A stretch of 64,000 bases of DNA from Arthrobacter glacialis. Lineage in GTDB: Bacteria; Actinomycetota; Actinomycetes; Actinomycetales; Micrococcaceae. Below are positions 36,676 through 46,975 of this stretch, in pieces. The notes beneath the pieces were generated by a model. That model saw only the letters and a list, made by a program, of their open reading frames with translations, did no database searches and had not been told where the DNA came from. The position numbers and the translations under genes were made by a program. The stretch covers positions 124,001-188,000 of the forward strand of contig NZ_PPXC01000004.1 of NCBI RefSeq assembly GCF_002909445.1, read 5' to 3'. The first letter of the stretch is position 1; the number at the start of each line of letters is the position of its first letter.

Positions 36676-37410
36676 CTAGGACAAGAGCATTTTTTCTACG
36701 AAATACACCAGTGCACCCATCGACAATACGGGCGCCAGCGCCGCAGCCACCGAACCGAAACTTAGCTTCTGGTGGCCGGTGAGTGTCCGCAGTCGCCGGA
36801 AAGCTGCCACTACTGCTGCCACCAGAACGCCCAGCACAATGGCCGGAAGAATGCGCACATCGGAGAACATGAGCGCTGCCAAGGGGCCCGCCAAAGCGGC
36901 CAGCACAATGGCCAACGGTGCCACCACCCTGTCCGGCCACGGCAGCATTCCGACCATGAGGGCCACTGCGGCACCAATGGCCACGATCAGCGTCATTCCG
37001 GGTTCACCCAGGAACCTGAACGAGGCCACCCAGCCGCACGTAAACCCCGCGATGACCACGCCAGCGCCGGAACCCAGGGTGGATTCCAGCCGGTGCTTTT
37101 GTCCTGTGCCGCGAATCAGTTGCACCACCATGATGGCGCCGAATCCAACGGCGATGAAGATGGGCGTCCACACCAGATAGTCGACGCCGCTGGTGAGTCC
37201 CGCCGTCAGCGCGGCAACCGCTCCGGTCAGAGCGATGACAGTGCCCAGTGTCTTCTTGGCCGGGATCCCCAAATAGTACGGCCAGCCATAACCAAAAACG
37301 GCGGCCAGCCCAATGCTGACTCCCACTGCATAGCCAAGCCCCAAATAGTGCCCGGCCACCAGCAGAACTAGTGCAAGGATTCCAATAAGACCGGCTGTAG
37401 ATGACTTCAC
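36676..37410 (-). CDS. Conserved polytopic membrane protein
   Basis: Protein of 244 residues with about seven hydrophobic segments, beginning MKSSTAGLIGILALVLLVAG. Residues PYYLGIPAKKTLGTVIALTGA and LGSGAGVVIAGFTCGWVASF look like loop-to-helix turns. No transporter signature is recognised. It stands 55 bases upstream of the 37-residue protein, same strand, and could share its transcript. Start is ATG at 37408-37410. Its function is unknown. Confidence 0.72.
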   Translation of the reverse strand: MKSSTAGLIGILALVLLVAGHYLGLGYAVGVSIGLAAVFGYGWPYYLGIPAKKTLGTVIALTGAVAALTAGLTSGVDYLVWTPIFIAVGFGAIMVVQLIRGTGQKHRLESTLGSGAGVVIAGFTCGWVASFRFLGEPGMTLIVAIGAAVALMVGMLPWPDRVVAPLAIVLAALAGPLAALMFSDVRILPAIVLGVLVAAVVAAFRRLRTLTGHQKLSFGSVAAALAPVLSMGALVYFVEKMLLS

Positions 37411-37552
37411 ACATCAATCCTGCCCTATTCTGCCGGTACACTGTGGAACAACCCCGTGGCGGAGGCGTTTAGTTTTTTGCCCCACACCCCGCAGGGCTCG
37501 TCAGTGGTTCGTCGCTCAAAGATGCGCATACACAGCACTTTGTTAGGAATAC

Positions 37553-38251
37553 ATGTCGCAGATTTTATTGCTGACCAATAACCACGGTTCGTCCGTGGAT
37601 GTTTTGCCTGCGCTGGAACTTTTGAGCCACCACGTACACATTCTCCCCGCCGTACCAACGGCCCTGCTGGATGCCAAGCCCTCCGACCTGATCATGGTCG
37701 ACGCCCGAAAAGACCTTGTTGGTTCCCGTTCCTTGACCCAACTTTTACGCGCCACAGGAATCAGCGTGCCGTTGCTGCTGGTGTTGACCGAAGGCGGAAT
37801 GGCAGCCGTGACGGCCTCATGGGCTGCCGACGACGTCATCTTGGAATCCGCGGGACCGGCTGAAGTTGAAGCACGGATTCGCTTGGCGTTGACCCGCGCG
37901 GCGAGTGCCGAAGATGGCACCCATCAGGAAATCCAGGCCGCCGGGATTGTTATTGACGAAGACAGCTACACAGCCCGAGTGCACGGCACGGCATTGAATT
38001 TGACCTACAAGGAATTTGAACTGCTGAAGTACCTTGCCCAACACCCGGGACGGGTCTTTACCCGGGCCCAGCTGCTCAATGAGGTGTGGGGCTACGACTA
38101 TTACGGGGGCACCCGCACCGTGGACGTTCACGTTCGGCGCCTGCGCGCCAAGCTCGGCTCCGAGAACGAGAGCCTGATCAGCACCGTTCGCAACGTTGGG
38201 TACCGGCTCACGGTTTCACGCCAGCCCGACGGCGACATGGCTGACGTTTAG
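37553..38251 (+). CDS. glnR: GlnR-type nitrogen-response regulator
   Basis: OmpR-family orphan regulator of 232 residues that controls nitrogen assimilation genes in actinobacteria. The receiver domain opens [21 protein letters not shown], close to known GlnR, and Asp50 in IMVDARKD is the conserved acidic-pocket residue. [19 protein letters not shown] is a GlnR hallmark. The winged helix includes [17 protein letters not shown] and [12 protein letters not shown]. No partner kinase gene is adjacent, as expected. Confidence 0.92.
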   Translation: MSQILLLTNNHGSSVDVLPALELLSHHVHILPAVPTALLDAKPSDLIMVDARKDLVGSRSLTQLLRATGISVPLLLVLTEGGMAAVTASWAADDVILESAGPAEVEARIRLALTRAASAEDGTHQEIQAAGIVIDEDSYTARVHGTALNLTYKEFELLKYLAQHPGRVFTRAQLLNEVWGYDYYGGTRTVDVHVRRLRAKLGSENESLISTVRNVGYRLTVSRQPDGDMADV

Positions 38252-38277
38252 CGCTTGCGAACTGTTGGGCAGAACGC

Positions 38278-38308
38278 AGAAGGCCCGCAGCAATTGCTGC
38301 GGGCCTTC
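38278..38308. terminator. Hairpin after glnR
   Basis: Perfect 14-base arms GAAGGCCCGCAGCA / TGCTGCGGGCCTTC with a two-base centre begin 27 bases after the glnR stop. The T-tract is weak on both strands. Its core CCGCAGCA...TGCTGCGG recurs in the pfkA terminator and in the hairpin at 31713-31746. Confidence 0.75.
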
Positions 38309-38314
38309 ACTATT

Positions 38315-38342
38315 TGGTGGAGGACATACGGGTCGAACGTAT
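38315..38342 (-). pseudogene. tRNA 3'-half-like remnant
   Basis: On the minus strand the sequence reads as a tRNA T-arm (ATACG, loop TTCGACC, CGTAT, with the G53-C61 pair conserved) followed by GTCCTCC, A and CCA. A matching 5' acceptor strand GGAGGAC is not present within the preceding 90 bases, so no whole tRNA is formed. It may be a tRNA fragment left by an old integration, or chance. The rest of 38343-38553 shows nothing else I recognise. Confidence 0.35.
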
Positions 38343-38553
38343 CGAGGACACCCCACTGGTGCATCCCCCCAGTCAAACAACAAGCTGCATGGGTTTCCCC
38401 GTCCAGCTGCCCTCAAACTCTATGCCACCACCTTGCCCGCATGCAAACCCGCACCCATCGCAGGCAGCCTTGCACCCGCCCCAGACTCCTCTGCCCGAGA
38501 ACTATTTACGCGGAGTCTCGCGCTAGCTGACATAGGCCTACTAGGCTGTTGCT

Positions 38554-39540
38554 ATGAGCCCCGCAAAGACTGACAGCTGGCCAGTGACCATAATCGCAGG
38601 AGCCCCCGGCCCTGAGATTCGCCGAGAGATCCAGACGGTGATTGACGCGGCCGAAGACGCCGACGGCAACCCGCCATTCTCGGAACAAACACTGGTGGAA
38701 CTCAAATCCACCCAGGCAGGCCCGCACAGCGTCCTGACGCTACTTACCTACGCCCCCGAGGACGCCTCCCCAACTGTGGGCGAGGACCTGGCCGGCGTTG
38801 CCATTGTGGTCCTCGATGGCAATGAGGGCGTGCTGGAGCTGGTGGTGCACCCTGCCTACCGGAACGACGGTGTGGGCGCTATTTTGGCGGACAAGCTGGT
38901 TGAGGTCCGTGGGTTGCAAGGCATCAAAGCCTGGTCCCACGGCGACCATGAGGCCGCCGCCGATCTTGCCGCCAGCTACGGGTATAGGGCCATCCGTGAA
39001 CTGTGGCGCATGCGTCTGGTCAGGCAGGCGCCGCAATTCACACAGCCGGTCGAGCCGGTTCAAGCGGACTACCCAACCCCCGACGGCGTGAGCTTGCGAA
39101 CATTTGTGCCGAACCAAGACGAAGACGCGTGGCTGGCAGCCAACGCGGCTGCCTTTGCCCACCACCCCGAGCAGGGCTCGCTAACGCGCTCCGACTTGCG
39201 GGCCCGCATGGACGAGGACTGGTTTGATCCGGCAGGTTTCTTCCTGGCCGTCAATGGGGCCGATGAGATTCTGGGGTTCCACTGGACAAAAATTCACCCC
39301 GCACGCTCCGGCCAGGCGGCCATGGGTGAGGTTTACGTGGTGGGAGTGACGCCGGCCGCTCAAGGAATGGGGCTCGGCAAGACCCTCACCCGGGCGGGCA
39401 TTGACTACCTGCACAACGCCGGTTTGCGCGCCATTATGCTTTACGTAGACGCCGACAATGAGGCTGCTGTGGCACTGTACCGCAAGCTGGGATTCGCCAA
39501 GTGGGACTCCTCTGTCATGTACGGGCCCATGTCCGCCTAG
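38554..39540 (+). CDS. mshD: Mycothiol synthase
   Basis: Last enzyme of mycothiol synthesis: it acetylates the cysteinyl group of Cys-GlcN-Ins with acetyl-CoA. It is 328 residues with two GNAT domains. The first carries VVHPAYRNDGVGAILADKLVE and the second YVVGVTPAAQGMGLGKTLTRA, the acetyl-CoA site, then LYVDADNEAAVALYRKLGF near the end. Upstream, TAGGCT ends five bases before ATG and no ribosome-binding site is seen, so the mRNA may be leaderless. Mycothiol confirms an actinobacterium. Confidence 0.94.
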   Translation: MSPAKTDSWPVTIIAGAPGPEIRREIQTVIDAAEDADGNPPFSEQTLVELKSTQAGPHSVLTLLTYAPEDASPTVGEDLAGVAIVVLDGNEGVLELVVHPAYRNDGVGAILADKLVEVRGLQGIKAWSHGDHEAAADLAASYGYRAIRELWRMRLVRQAPQFTQPVEPVQADYPTPDGVSLRTFVPNQDEDAWLAANAAAFAHHPEQGSLTRSDLRARMDEDWFDPAGFFLAVNGADEILGFHWTKIHPARSGQAAMGEVYVVGVTPAAQGMGLGKTLTRAGIDYLHNAGLRAIMLYVDADNEAAVALYRKLGFAKWDSSVMYGPMSA

Positions 39541-39634
39541 ACCCCATCCCTAGCCTGCACGCAGGAAATTTTCCCAGCTGTGACCCAAACTTGTACTGTT
39601 GTTTCAAAGCATCACCAACTATGAGGACTCGTCG

Positions 39635-41878
39635 ATGAAGCGCGAATACAAGGGACCCGTGAACAGCATGGCATCCAACGGGCAGGAACGGTTCTTTTCG
39701 GGTGAAGTGCCGGCCTCACGGGCCACCCAGGACAGGATCGAGATCCCGGAGTTTGAGCCCACGCTCATCCCAGAGGGCGACATCAGCCCCGACAGGTTCC
39801 TTGACCGGGAGCTGAGCTGGTTGGCCTTCAACTCCCGCGTGCTCGAACTTGCCGAGGATCCGGATCTGCAGCTGTTGGAGCGGGTTAACTTCCTTTCCAT
39901 TTTTGCCTCCAACCTGGATGAGTTCTTCATGGTGCGGGTGGCCGGGCTGAAGCGCCGCATTGCTACCGGCTTGGCCGTGCCCTCCCCCGCCGGGCTCAGC
40001 CCCGTCGAGGTCCTGGAACAGATCAGCGACGCCGCCCACGAGCTACAGGCCCGGCATGCGCACGTTTTTGCCAGTCAGATCCGCCCGGCCTTGGCCTACG
40101 AACACATTCACTTGGTCCATTGGGAAGAACTTGATGACCCGTCCAAGGTGCAGCTCTCCAAAATGTTTGCCGAGAAGATGTTCCCCATCCTCACCCCACT
40201 GGCAGTGGATCCGGCCCACCCCTTCCCGTACATTTCCGGCCTGTCCCTGAACTTGGCCGTTGTGGTCCGCAATCCGGTCAGCGACAAGGAGCTCTTTGCC
40301 CGCGTCAAGGTGCCGGACCTGCTGCCGCGCCTTGTCTCGGTTGACGGCCCTCGCGCTGGCACCGTGCCGGGGCGTGTGGCGCGTTTCATCCCGCTGGAAG
40401 AGGTCATTGCCGAGCACCTGGACCAGTTGTTCCCGGGCATGGAAATTGTGGAGCACCACTCGTTCAGGGTGACCCGTAATGAGGACCTTGAGGTTGAAGA
40501 GGACGACGCTGAGAACCTCCTGCAGGCGTTGGAGAAGGAACTGCTGCGACGCAAATTTGGTCCACCCGTGCGCCTTGAAGTCGCGACCGACATCAACCCC
40601 AGCATCTTGGCGTTGCTGGTGCGCGAGCTGGATGTGAACGAGACAGAAGTTTATTCACTGCCGGCACCTCTGGATCTGCGTGGCTTGTCCATCATTGGCA
40701 GCATCGACAGGCCGGATCTGCGCTATCCCAAGCATGTAGCCCACACCTCCCGTGACTTGAACGCCTCGGAGACGTCCAAGGCGGCCAACGTATTCGCGGC
40801 CATGCGCCGTCGTGACATCTTGTTGCACCACCCCTACGATTCCTTCTCCACCTCGGTGCAGGCGTTTCTTGAACAAGCTGCCGCCGATCCCAAGGTACGC
40901 GCCATCAAGCAGACCCTGTACAGGACATCGGGTGACTCCCCCATTGTGGATGCCCTGGTGGATGCTGCCGAGGCTGGCAAGCAGGTTTTGGCCCTGGTGG
41001 AAATCAAGGCCCGCTTTGATGAGCAGGCCAACATCTCCTGGGCCCGCAAGCTGGAACAGGCTGGCGTGCACGTGGTGTACGGCATTGTGGGCTTGAAAAC
41101 CCACTGCAAACTCTCCTTGGTGGTTCGCCAGGAACAAGATGGATTGCGCCGTTACTGCCACATCGGCACAGGCAATTACCATCCCCGCACGGCCAGATAC
41201 TACGAGGATCTGGGCCTGCTCACGGCGGACAACCAGGTGGGCGAGGATCTGTCCAAGCTTTTCAACCAGCTCTCCGGATACGCCCCCAAAACCACTTTTG
41301 ACAGACTGCTGGTGGCACCGCGTTCGGTGCGTTCGGGCCTGATTGCACGCATCGACGCCGAGATCGCCAACAAGAAGGCCGGCTTGCCCGCCCAAGTGCG
41401 CATCAAGGTCAACTCCATGGTGGATGAGGCCATCATCGACTCCCTCTACCGCGCTTCGCAGGCGGGTGTGGATGTGGGTGTGATTGTGCGCGGCATCTGC
41501 TCATTGCGCCCAGGCGTTCCCGGACTTAGCGAAAACATCACCGTCCGCTCGGTGCTGGGCCGCTTCCTGGAACACTCGCGCGTCTTCACGTTTGCCAATG
41601 CCGGGGACCCCAAGGTCTACATTGGCTCCGCTGACATGATGCACCGAAACCTGGACCGCCGCGTTGAGGCGCTGGTAAGGCTCTCCAACCGGGAAGACAT
41701 TGCAGAGGTCACCTCACTCCTGAACCGCTACCTGGACTCCGGGACTGCCAGCTGGCATCTGGACAACGACGGCGAGTGGACACGCCACCACCTCGACAGC
41801 GCGGGCAACCCCTTGCTCGATATCCAATCGTGGCTGCTGGCCAGCCGTTCACGCCAGCACTCAATCCTGCACCGGTAA
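39635..41878 (+). CDS. ppk: Polyphosphate kinase
   Basis: Polyphosphate kinase 1, 747 residues, synthesising polyphosphate from ATP. The N-terminal domain reads [21 protein letters not shown]. The catalytic His lies in [15 protein letters not shown], and a second HKD-like His in [14 protein letters not shown]. The start is ATG 39635 because GAGGA is seven bases upstream. Its stop codon overlaps the start of the mutT1-like gene (TAATG), so the two are coupled. Confidence 0.95.
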   Translation: MKREYKGPVNSMASNGQERFFSGEVPASRATQDRIEIPEFEPTLIPEGDISPDRFLDRELSWLAFNSRVLELAEDPDLQLLERVNFLSIFASNLDEFFMVRVAGLKRRIATGLAVPSPAGLSPVEVLEQISDAAHELQARHAHVFASQIRPALAYEHIHLVHWEELDDPSKVQLSKMFAEKMFPILTPLAVDPAHPFPYISGLSLNLAVVVRNPVSDKELFARVKVPDLLPRLVSVDGPRAGTVPGRVARFIPLEEVIAEHLDQLFPGMEIVEHHSFRVTRNEDLEVEEDDAENLLQALEKELLRRKFGPPVRLEVATDINPSILALLVRELDVNETEVYSLPAPLDLRGLSIIGSIDRPDLRYPKHVAHTSRDLNASETSKAANVFAAMRRRDILLHHPYDSFSTSVQAFLEQAAADPKVRAIKQTLYRTSGDSPIVDALVDAAEAGKQVLALVEIKARFDEQANISWARKLEQAGVHVVYGIVGLKTHCKLSLVVRQEQDGLRRYCHIGTGNYHPRTARYYEDLGLLTADNQVGEDLSKLFNQLSGYAPKTTFDRLLVAPRSVRSGLIARIDAEIANKKAGLPAQVRIKVNSMVDEAIIDSLYRASQAGVDVGVIVRGICSLRPGVPGLSENITVRSVLGRFLEHSRVFTFANAGDPKVYIGSADMMHRNLDRRVEALVRLSNREDIAEVTSLLNRYLDSGTASWHLDNDGEWTRHHLDSAGNPLLDIQSWLLASRSRQHSILHR

Positions 41879-42843
41879 TGCGCAGCGCTGAACACATCGA
41901 AGACCCTGCGGTTGAGGGCACTGAAGTCTCCATCTATGCAGCCGGCGCGCTGTGCTGGCGACTGAAGAAGAAAAAACTGGAAGTTCTGCTCATTCACCGG
42001 CAGCGCTATGACGACTGGTCCTGGCCCAAGGGCAAATTGGACAAGGGCGAAACACTCCCCGAATGCGCTGTGCGTGAAGTGTTTGAGGAGGTGGGCCTGC
42101 CCATTACCTTGGGCATCCCGCTGCCGTCCATCCGCTATGCCGTAAAACCTGGCAACAAGGAAGTCCACTACTGGGCCGCCCGCGTGGATGACGTGCCCCC
42201 GATCCCCGACGGCAAGGAAGTGGACGCTGTTATTTGGTGCAGTCCCACCAAGGCACGCGGGCTGCTGTCCAACCCCTCCGATGTGGAGCCGTTGGATGCA
42301 TTGGTGACTGCCCATGGGGCTAACACCCTGGAAACGTGGCCGCTGCTGATAGTCCGTCACGCCAAGGCCAAGCCGCGTTCGGCATGGACACGGGCCGAGG
42401 GTGAACGCCCTCTGGCGGCAACGGGCAAGCGGCAGGCGCTGTATTTGCAACGCCTGCTCATGTCCTGGCGTCCGGGCAAGGTTTACACCAGCGGCTGGAC
42501 AAGGTGCATTGCCACCATCTCCCCTTACGCGCAGGCAACCAAAGCCAAGGTAAAGGTGGTCCCGTGGTTGACGGAGGCCGACCACAAGCGGCATCCGGGC
42601 AAGGCCAGGTCGGTGATTGAAAAGTTGTTGACCCGATCCAGTGCGGCTGCCGTGTGCACCCACCGTCCCGTCATACCATCAGTCCTGGCCGCCTTGGCCG
42701 GGCACATGTCCCATGATTTGGCCCACGAGCTGCCCGTCTTGGACCCGCACCTGTCGCCCGGTGAGGTTCTGGTGGCCCACGTTTCGGTCGCAAATCCTGG
42801 CCGGATCGTTGCACTTGAGCAGCACAAGCCTTACGAGGACTAG
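41878..42843 (+). CDS. mutT1: Nudix hydrolase / histidine phosphatase fusion (MutT1-like)
   Basis: Two-domain protein of 321 residues. The N-terminal Nudix box is complete (GKLDKGETLPECAVREVFEE, then VGL). The C-terminal histidine-phosphatase domain starts LLIVRHAKAKPRSAW, with the catalytic RHAK. This is the domain order of mycobacterial MutT1, which removes 8-oxo-dGTP and diadenosine polyphosphates. Its ATG overlaps the ppk stop by one base. The ppk-mutT1 pairing is also known in mycobacteria. Confidence 0.93.
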   Translation: MRSAEHIEDPAVEGTEVSIYAAGALCWRLKKKKLEVLLIHRQRYDDWSWPKGKLDKGETLPECAVREVFEEVGLPITLGIPLPSIRYAVKPGNKEVHYWAARVDDVPPIPDGKEVDAVIWCSPTKARGLLSNPSDVEPLDALVTAHGANTLETWPLLIVRHAKAKPRSAWTRAEGERPLAATGKRQALYLQRLLMSWRPGKVYTSGWTRCIATISPYAQATKAKVKVVPWLTEADHKRHPGKARSVIEKLLTRSSAAAVCTHRPVIPSVLAALAGHMSHDLAHELPVLDPHLSPGEVLVAHVSVANPGRIVALEQHKPYED

Positions 42844-42965
42844 CGGCACACTAGGAGCAATTTGTAGTAATTCGACATGTTCTTCCCCATTGACGGCCTA
42901 AGGTACGTAACATTGGAGCGAATAAGGGATTTCGCTTGCCAACGTCGCCGTAAAGGATATATAGC

Positions 42966-43982
42966 ATGCCGTCACTCGATTCACTGCCAGTATTGGACTT
43001 CTCCCGGCTCAGCGCCGGCCCGGAGGAGGCCACCCAGTTCCGAAATGACCTGCGTGATGCCATGCATGAGGTCGGGTTCCTGTACCTGGCCGGCCATGGC
43101 GTACCCCAAGAACTCACGGACGCCATGCTTTCAGTTTCCCGCCGGTTCTTTGATCTACCCGAGGACGTAAAGCTCGCCGTAGAGAACATCCACAGCCCCC
43201 AATTCCGCGGCTACACCCGCATGGGTGGCGAGCTCACCGACGGGGGCGTGGATTGGCGCGAGCAGATTGACATCGGCGTGGATCGCGACATTGTTGCCCC
43301 AGGCCCCGGGGTGGCTGACTACTGGCGCTTGGAAGGCCCCAATCTGTGGCCCGAAGGGCTGCCGGAGATGCGCGCTGTCGTCTCCGAATGGACCGAGCGG
43401 CTCAGCGCCATCTCACTGGAACTCCTGCGGGCCCTGGCCCTCTCACTGGGGGCACCCGGGGACACCTTTGATGCAGCATTCGCGGCCCAGGCTTTCCCTG
43501 TGCTCAAGATTGTGCGTTACCCCGGCGAGTCTGACCCGGAGCCCAAGCAGGGTGTGGGCTCGCACCGCGACGGCGGCGTGCTGACACTTCTACTCGTGGA
43601 ACCTGAAAAGGGTGGGCTCCAGGTGGAGTATCAGGGCAAATGGATCGACGCGCCGCAGGTGCCTGGCACCTTTGTGGTCAATATTGGCGAGATGCTTGAG
43701 CTGGCAACGAACGGTTACCTCAAGGCGACCTTGCACCGGGTCATCTCCCCGCTGCGAGGCACCGACCGGATCTCCCTGCCGTTCTTCTTCAATCCTGCAC
43801 TGGATTCGACCATGCCCCAGCTCGCCGTCAGCCCGGAATTTCAGTCCAAAGCCCGCGGATTGTCTGTTGACCCGGGCAACAGCCCCATCCTTCAGACGTA
43901 CGGCGACAACGCCCTTCGCTACCGGATCCGGGCACACCCCAACGTTGTTGCCGCCCAGCATGCGGACCTATTGGTGGACTAA
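42966..43982 (+). CDS. Isopenicillin N synthase-like 2-oxoglutarate/Fe(II) oxygenase
   Basis: Non-heme iron oxygenase of 338 residues. The N-terminal DIOX_N region ends VGFLYLAGHGVPQEL. The iron ligands are His and Asp in VGSHRDGGVLTLLLVE and a His in KATLHRVISPLRGTDRISL, whose Arg binds the co-substrate carboxylate. It starts at ATG 42966 with AAAGGA nine bases upstream. No biosynthetic cluster is adjacent, so it is not evidence of beta-lactam production. The substrate is unknown. Confidence 0.85.
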   Translation: MPSLDSLPVLDFSRLSAGPEEATQFRNDLRDAMHEVGFLYLAGHGVPQELTDAMLSVSRRFFDLPEDVKLAVENIHSPQFRGYTRMGGELTDGGVDWREQIDIGVDRDIVAPGPGVADYWRLEGPNLWPEGLPEMRAVVSEWTERLSAISLELLRALALSLGAPGDTFDAAFAAQAFPVLKIVRYPGESDPEPKQGVGSHRDGGVLTLLLVEPEKGGLQVEYQGKWIDAPQVPGTFVVNIGEMLELATNGYLKATLHRVISPLRGTDRISLPFFFNPALDSTMPQLAVSPEFQSKARGLSVDPGNSPILQTYGDNALRYRIRAHPNVVAAQHADLLVD

Positions 43983-44076
43983 GCCCGGCCGCCGCCAATC
44001 CGAATAACGGCGTCACAGTGCGCTTCGCCCTTTCCCACACCTTCTTTGTACCTTACTCTTGATACAAAGATTCTTG

Positions 44077-45744
44077 ATGGGGGAAATGATGGCTCCAAAT
44101 CCGCTCGCGCCAACGTTCATGGAAATGGTCATGTCACTGGGCGTCCCACTGGCGCTGCTGTGCGTGCTGTTCTATTCTGTGCTGCGTTTTGCCGTGTGGA
44201 CACCTCGCGGCGGGCCATCGTTGGAGCGCATTCGCAAGCACGCCCTGTGGACGGGTGTCATCGCTTGGGCATTCAGCAGCCTTTCGGCCGCAGGACAAGC
44301 CGGCATCTCCCATTACGGCCAGTCGACCGAATCGATGGAACCGTGGGGGCTCATCCGATGGACAGCCCTCCTCACCCCAGTTGCAGCGGTTCTTATCATC
44401 CACACCATCGGGCAGGCCACGTGGCCGGCGCCGAAGTCCGCAAAGCGTAAGGCCAGCCTGGAATTCCGACGAGTGCGCGATTATGTGGAGCCGGCACTCG
44501 GCTGGACCGTATTGGGCGTTTTCCTGGTGAGCGCAGCGGTCATGCCCTTCGTTGCCGCCGCCCGCAGCTTTGGCGCAATTGACCGTCCCGCACCCGGCTC
44601 CGTCGGACTCTGGACCCTTGGCCGGGTGGACGGCTGGGCCATGGCGATTGCCCTCTCCTCGGCGCTGGTTCTCCTGGCTGCAGGCACGCTGCTCGTCATG
44701 CGACTCATCGCCTCGCGACGATCACTTGAAGCGCTGAGTCCCAAGCAGAACAACACCCTGCGTGTCATCGGAATGAACCGGTTGCTGCGGGTGTCAGCCA
44801 CTGTGGCTTCAGGCCTATCCGCGATTGCAGGGAACTACTTGGTGCAGCCGGTTCCGGGCAGCGATGTGCTGTCCTACACAAATTGGTTGGGACTGGTCAA
44901 CATGGCCGTCCTGGTCACGATGTTGTTTTGGAAGCCGCCGACCCTGGATCCGGTGTCACCCTTCAAGTCGGTGCCCCTGGCCGCAGCGGAACAACCCAGC
45001 CGCGAGAGCGTTGCGGCTGCAAAGCTGATGGATTCCACGGTGGTGGTGCTGATTCCGGCCATGGCGGCCGGGGTCTTACTCGGTTTGGTTGTACGGCCCT
45101 GGCTGGGGTCGATGGGCATCGTCACGGCAACCCTTGCCTGCATGGTGTTGGCCCATTTGGCACTGGAATGGGTCCTGAAACGGAACTACTCAGTTCGGCG
45201 GCATTCCGGCGTCGGGCGGACAGTCACCCTGACCGGGGCCCTGCCACGGTACACCTGGGCAGCATTTGGGCTCAGTGCAATGGGGCTTGCCGGTGCCTTT
45301 GTGTATGCCTCGGCCGTTGCCACTGGAACGACACCGCTCAGATGGGACGGCAGTCCCAACCCCATTGCCATCTATTGGGTGACCAGCCTCCTGGCGGCTT
45401 TCATCCTGCTGGCGGGTGCCGCGGCCATGTGGTTCGTGCTTACGCGACCAGAGCTGCACCAAGTGCCGGCCGCTCTTGACGATACTCTGCGCCGCAGGTC
45501 CCTGTTTCGCATCGCTCGAACGGTTGCGAGCTGCTGGTTCGCTCTGGCGGGCCTGTTGCTGTCCATGGCGGGACCGCCAACCAGCACAAACCCGCTGGCA
45601 CCACAATTCGACCCGGGCGCCCTGGCTGCCCTCTGCTTTGCGCTGTCGCTCATGCTGCTGTTCTTGCCGGCCAGGGGCTACACGCCCGCTGATTTTGCGC
45701 CGCCCGCCCCAGTCCAGTCCAGCAACACGAGTCCGAGCAAGTAG
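44077..45744 (+). CDS. Large polytopic membrane protein, unknown
   Basis: Protein of about 555 residues with roughly 12-14 hydrophobic segments arranged in two similar-looking halves. I recognise no transporter or enzyme signature. The start is uncertain: ATG at 44077, 44086 or 44089 are all possible (GGGGGAA lies just before the last). The gene is followed six bases later by a GntR-family regulator on the same strand, which suggests that the regulator controls it. It might be the permease part of an unusual uptake or export system. Confidence 0.65.
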   Translation: MGEMMAPNPLAPTFMEMVMSLGVPLALLCVLFYSVLRFAVWTPRGGPSLERIRKHALWTGVIAWAFSSLSAAGQAGISHYGQSTESMEPWGLIRWTALLTPVAAVLIIHTIGQATWPAPKSAKRKASLEFRRVRDYVEPALGWTVLGVFLVSAAVMPFVAAARSFGAIDRPAPGSVGLWTLGRVDGWAMAIALSSALVLLAAGTLLVMRLIASRRSLEALSPKQNNTLRVIGMNRLLRVSATVASGLSAIAGNYLVQPVPGSDVLSYTNWLGLVNMAVLVTMLFWKPPTLDPVSPFKSVPLAAAEQPSRESVAAAKLMDSTVVVLIPAMAAGVLLGLVVRPWLGSMGIVTATLACMVLAHLALEWVLKRNYSVRRHSGVGRTVTLTGALPRYTWAAFGLSAMGLAGAFVYASAVATGTTPLRWDGSPNPIAIYWVTSLLAAFILLAGAAAMWFVLTRPELHQVPAALDDTLRRRSLFRIARTVASCWFALAGLLLSMAGPPTSTNPLAPQFDPGALAALCFALSLMLLFLPARGYTPADFAPPAPVQSSNTSPSK

Positions 45745-45750
45745 CCCACC

Positions 45751-46146
45751 GTGGAAGCACAAATCGTCATTGACCTGGAAACAGCCACCCCGCCGTACGA
45801 GCAGGTGCAAACGCAAATAGCATCGCTCATTGCCGTGGGAGAACTTCGCGCCGGCACCCGCTTGCCCACCGTCCGCAGCTTGGCTGCCGATCTTGGCGTT
45901 GCTGCGGGCACCGTGGCCCGGGCCTACAAGGGGCTCGAAGCCACCGGCTTTGTCACTACCAACCGCAGGCAGGGAACCGTTGTTGCCCGGTCACGTCAGG
46001 CTCGACCACCGACTGATCCGGGAGCGTCCGGGGAGGTGATGGCCGCCGTCGACCATCTCCTGGCGGTGGGCGAGCGTGCCGGGCTGGATGGAAAGACGTT
46101 GATCTCACTTCTTCAAGGGCGACTGAACCAGCGGGGCTCCCAGTAG
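45751..46146 (+). CDS. GntR-family (YtrA-type) regulator
   Basis: Small winged-helix repressor of 131 residues. It opens [20 protein letters not shown], the form typical of the YtrA subfamily, and the DNA-binding helices read [30 protein letters not shown]. The effector domain is short, as in YtrA. The start is GTG 45751. It follows the unknown membrane protein by six bases and precedes thyA. YtrA-type regulators usually control a linked membrane transporter, so that protein is the best candidate target. Confidence 0.85.
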   Translation: MEAQIVIDLETATPPYEQVQTQIASLIAVGELRAGTRLPTVRSLAADLGVAAGTVARAYKGLEATGFVTTNRRQGTVVARSRQARPPTDPGASGEVMAAVDHLLAVGERAGLDGKTLISLLQGRLNQRGSQ

Positions 46147-46149
46147 ACT
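46144..46149 (+). promoter_or_regulatory. Possible thyA -10 element
   Basis: TAGACT overlaps the stop of the GntR gene and ends seven bases before the GTG at 46157. With no ribosome-binding site in front of that GTG, a leaderless thyA transcript beginning there is plausible. The -35 is weak. Confidence 0.35.
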
Positions 46150-46156
46150 TGTGCGC

Positions 46157-46975
46157 GTGACTATTTTGACCCCTTATGAGGACATGCTGCGCGATGTGCT
46201 GGCCAACGGTACCGCGAAGTCGGACCGCACCGGCACCGGCACGCGGAGCGTTTTTGGCCGCCAGCTGCGCTTTGACCTGAGCGAGAGTTTCCCGCTGATC
46301 ACCACCAAGCGCGTGCATTTCAAGTCCGTGGCGCTGGAACTTTTATGGTTCCTGCGCGGCGACTCGAACGTGGGCTGGCTGCAGGAGAACGGTGTCAAGA
46401 TTTGGAATGAATGGGCGGACGACGCCGGAGAGCTGGGTCCTGTCTATGGCGTCCAGTGGCGCTCCTGGCCCACTCCGGACGGCGAGCACATTGACCAGAT
46501 TGCCCAAGTCATGGAATCGCTGCAAAGCAACCCGGATTCTCGCCGCCACATTGTCTCAGCCTGGAACGTGGGCGAGCTGAAAAACATGGCGCTGCCGCCG
46601 TGCCACGCATTTTTCCAGTTTTATGTTGCCCCCACCGAGGACGGCCGCGGCAAGCTTAGCTGCCAGCTGTACCAGCGTTCCGCCGACACCTTCCTGGGCG
46701 TGCCGTTCAACATTGCCTCCTACGCCCTGCTGACCATGATGGTGGCGCAGCAATTGGACATGGAGCCGGGTGAATTCATTTGGACCGGCGGCGACGTCCA
46801 TATTTATGACGACCACCTGACGCAGGTTGCCGAGCAGCTGTCCCGCGAACCATACCCGTACCCGCAGCTGCGTTTCACCCGCAAGCCCGAGTCAATTTTT
46901 GACTATTCCTTTGACGATTTTGAGCTGGTCAACTACCAGCACCACCCCACAATTAAGGCACCGATCGCTGTATGA
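46157..46975 (+). CDS. thyA: Thymidylate synthase
   Basis: Makes dTMP from dUMP using methylene-tetrahydrofolate. It is 272 residues. The active-site Cys is in [11 protein letters not shown]. Other fixed elements are [53 protein letters not shown] and [12 protein letters not shown] choose GTG 46157 ([11 protein letters not shown]) over GTG 46151 because it gives the usual N-terminus. folA starts inside the stop codon, forming a classic thyA-folA pair. Confidence 0.95.
   Translation: MTILTPYEDMLRDVLANGTAKSDRTGTGTRSVFGRQLRFDLSESFPLITTKRVHFKSVALELLWFLRGDSNVGWLQENGVKIWNEWADDAGELGPVYGVQWRSWPTPDGEHIDQIAQVMESLQSNPDSRRHIVSAWNVGELKNMALPPCHAFFQFYVAPTEDGRGKLSCQLYQRSADTFLGVPFNIASYALLTMMVAQQLDMEPGEFIWTGGDVHIYDDHLTQVAEQLSREPYPYPQLRFTRKPESIFDYSFDDFELVNYQHHPTIKAPIAV

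Noticed and set aside
38315-38550. A complete structural RNA (tmRNA, RNase P RNA or SRP RNA) on the minus strand
   Set aside because: Apart from the tRNA-like 3' end, the conserved core sequences of these RNAs are not found.
42966-43982. Beta-lactam biosynthesis from the isopenicillin N synthase-like gene
   Set aside because: The family is broad, and no ACV synthetase or other pathway genes lie nearby.
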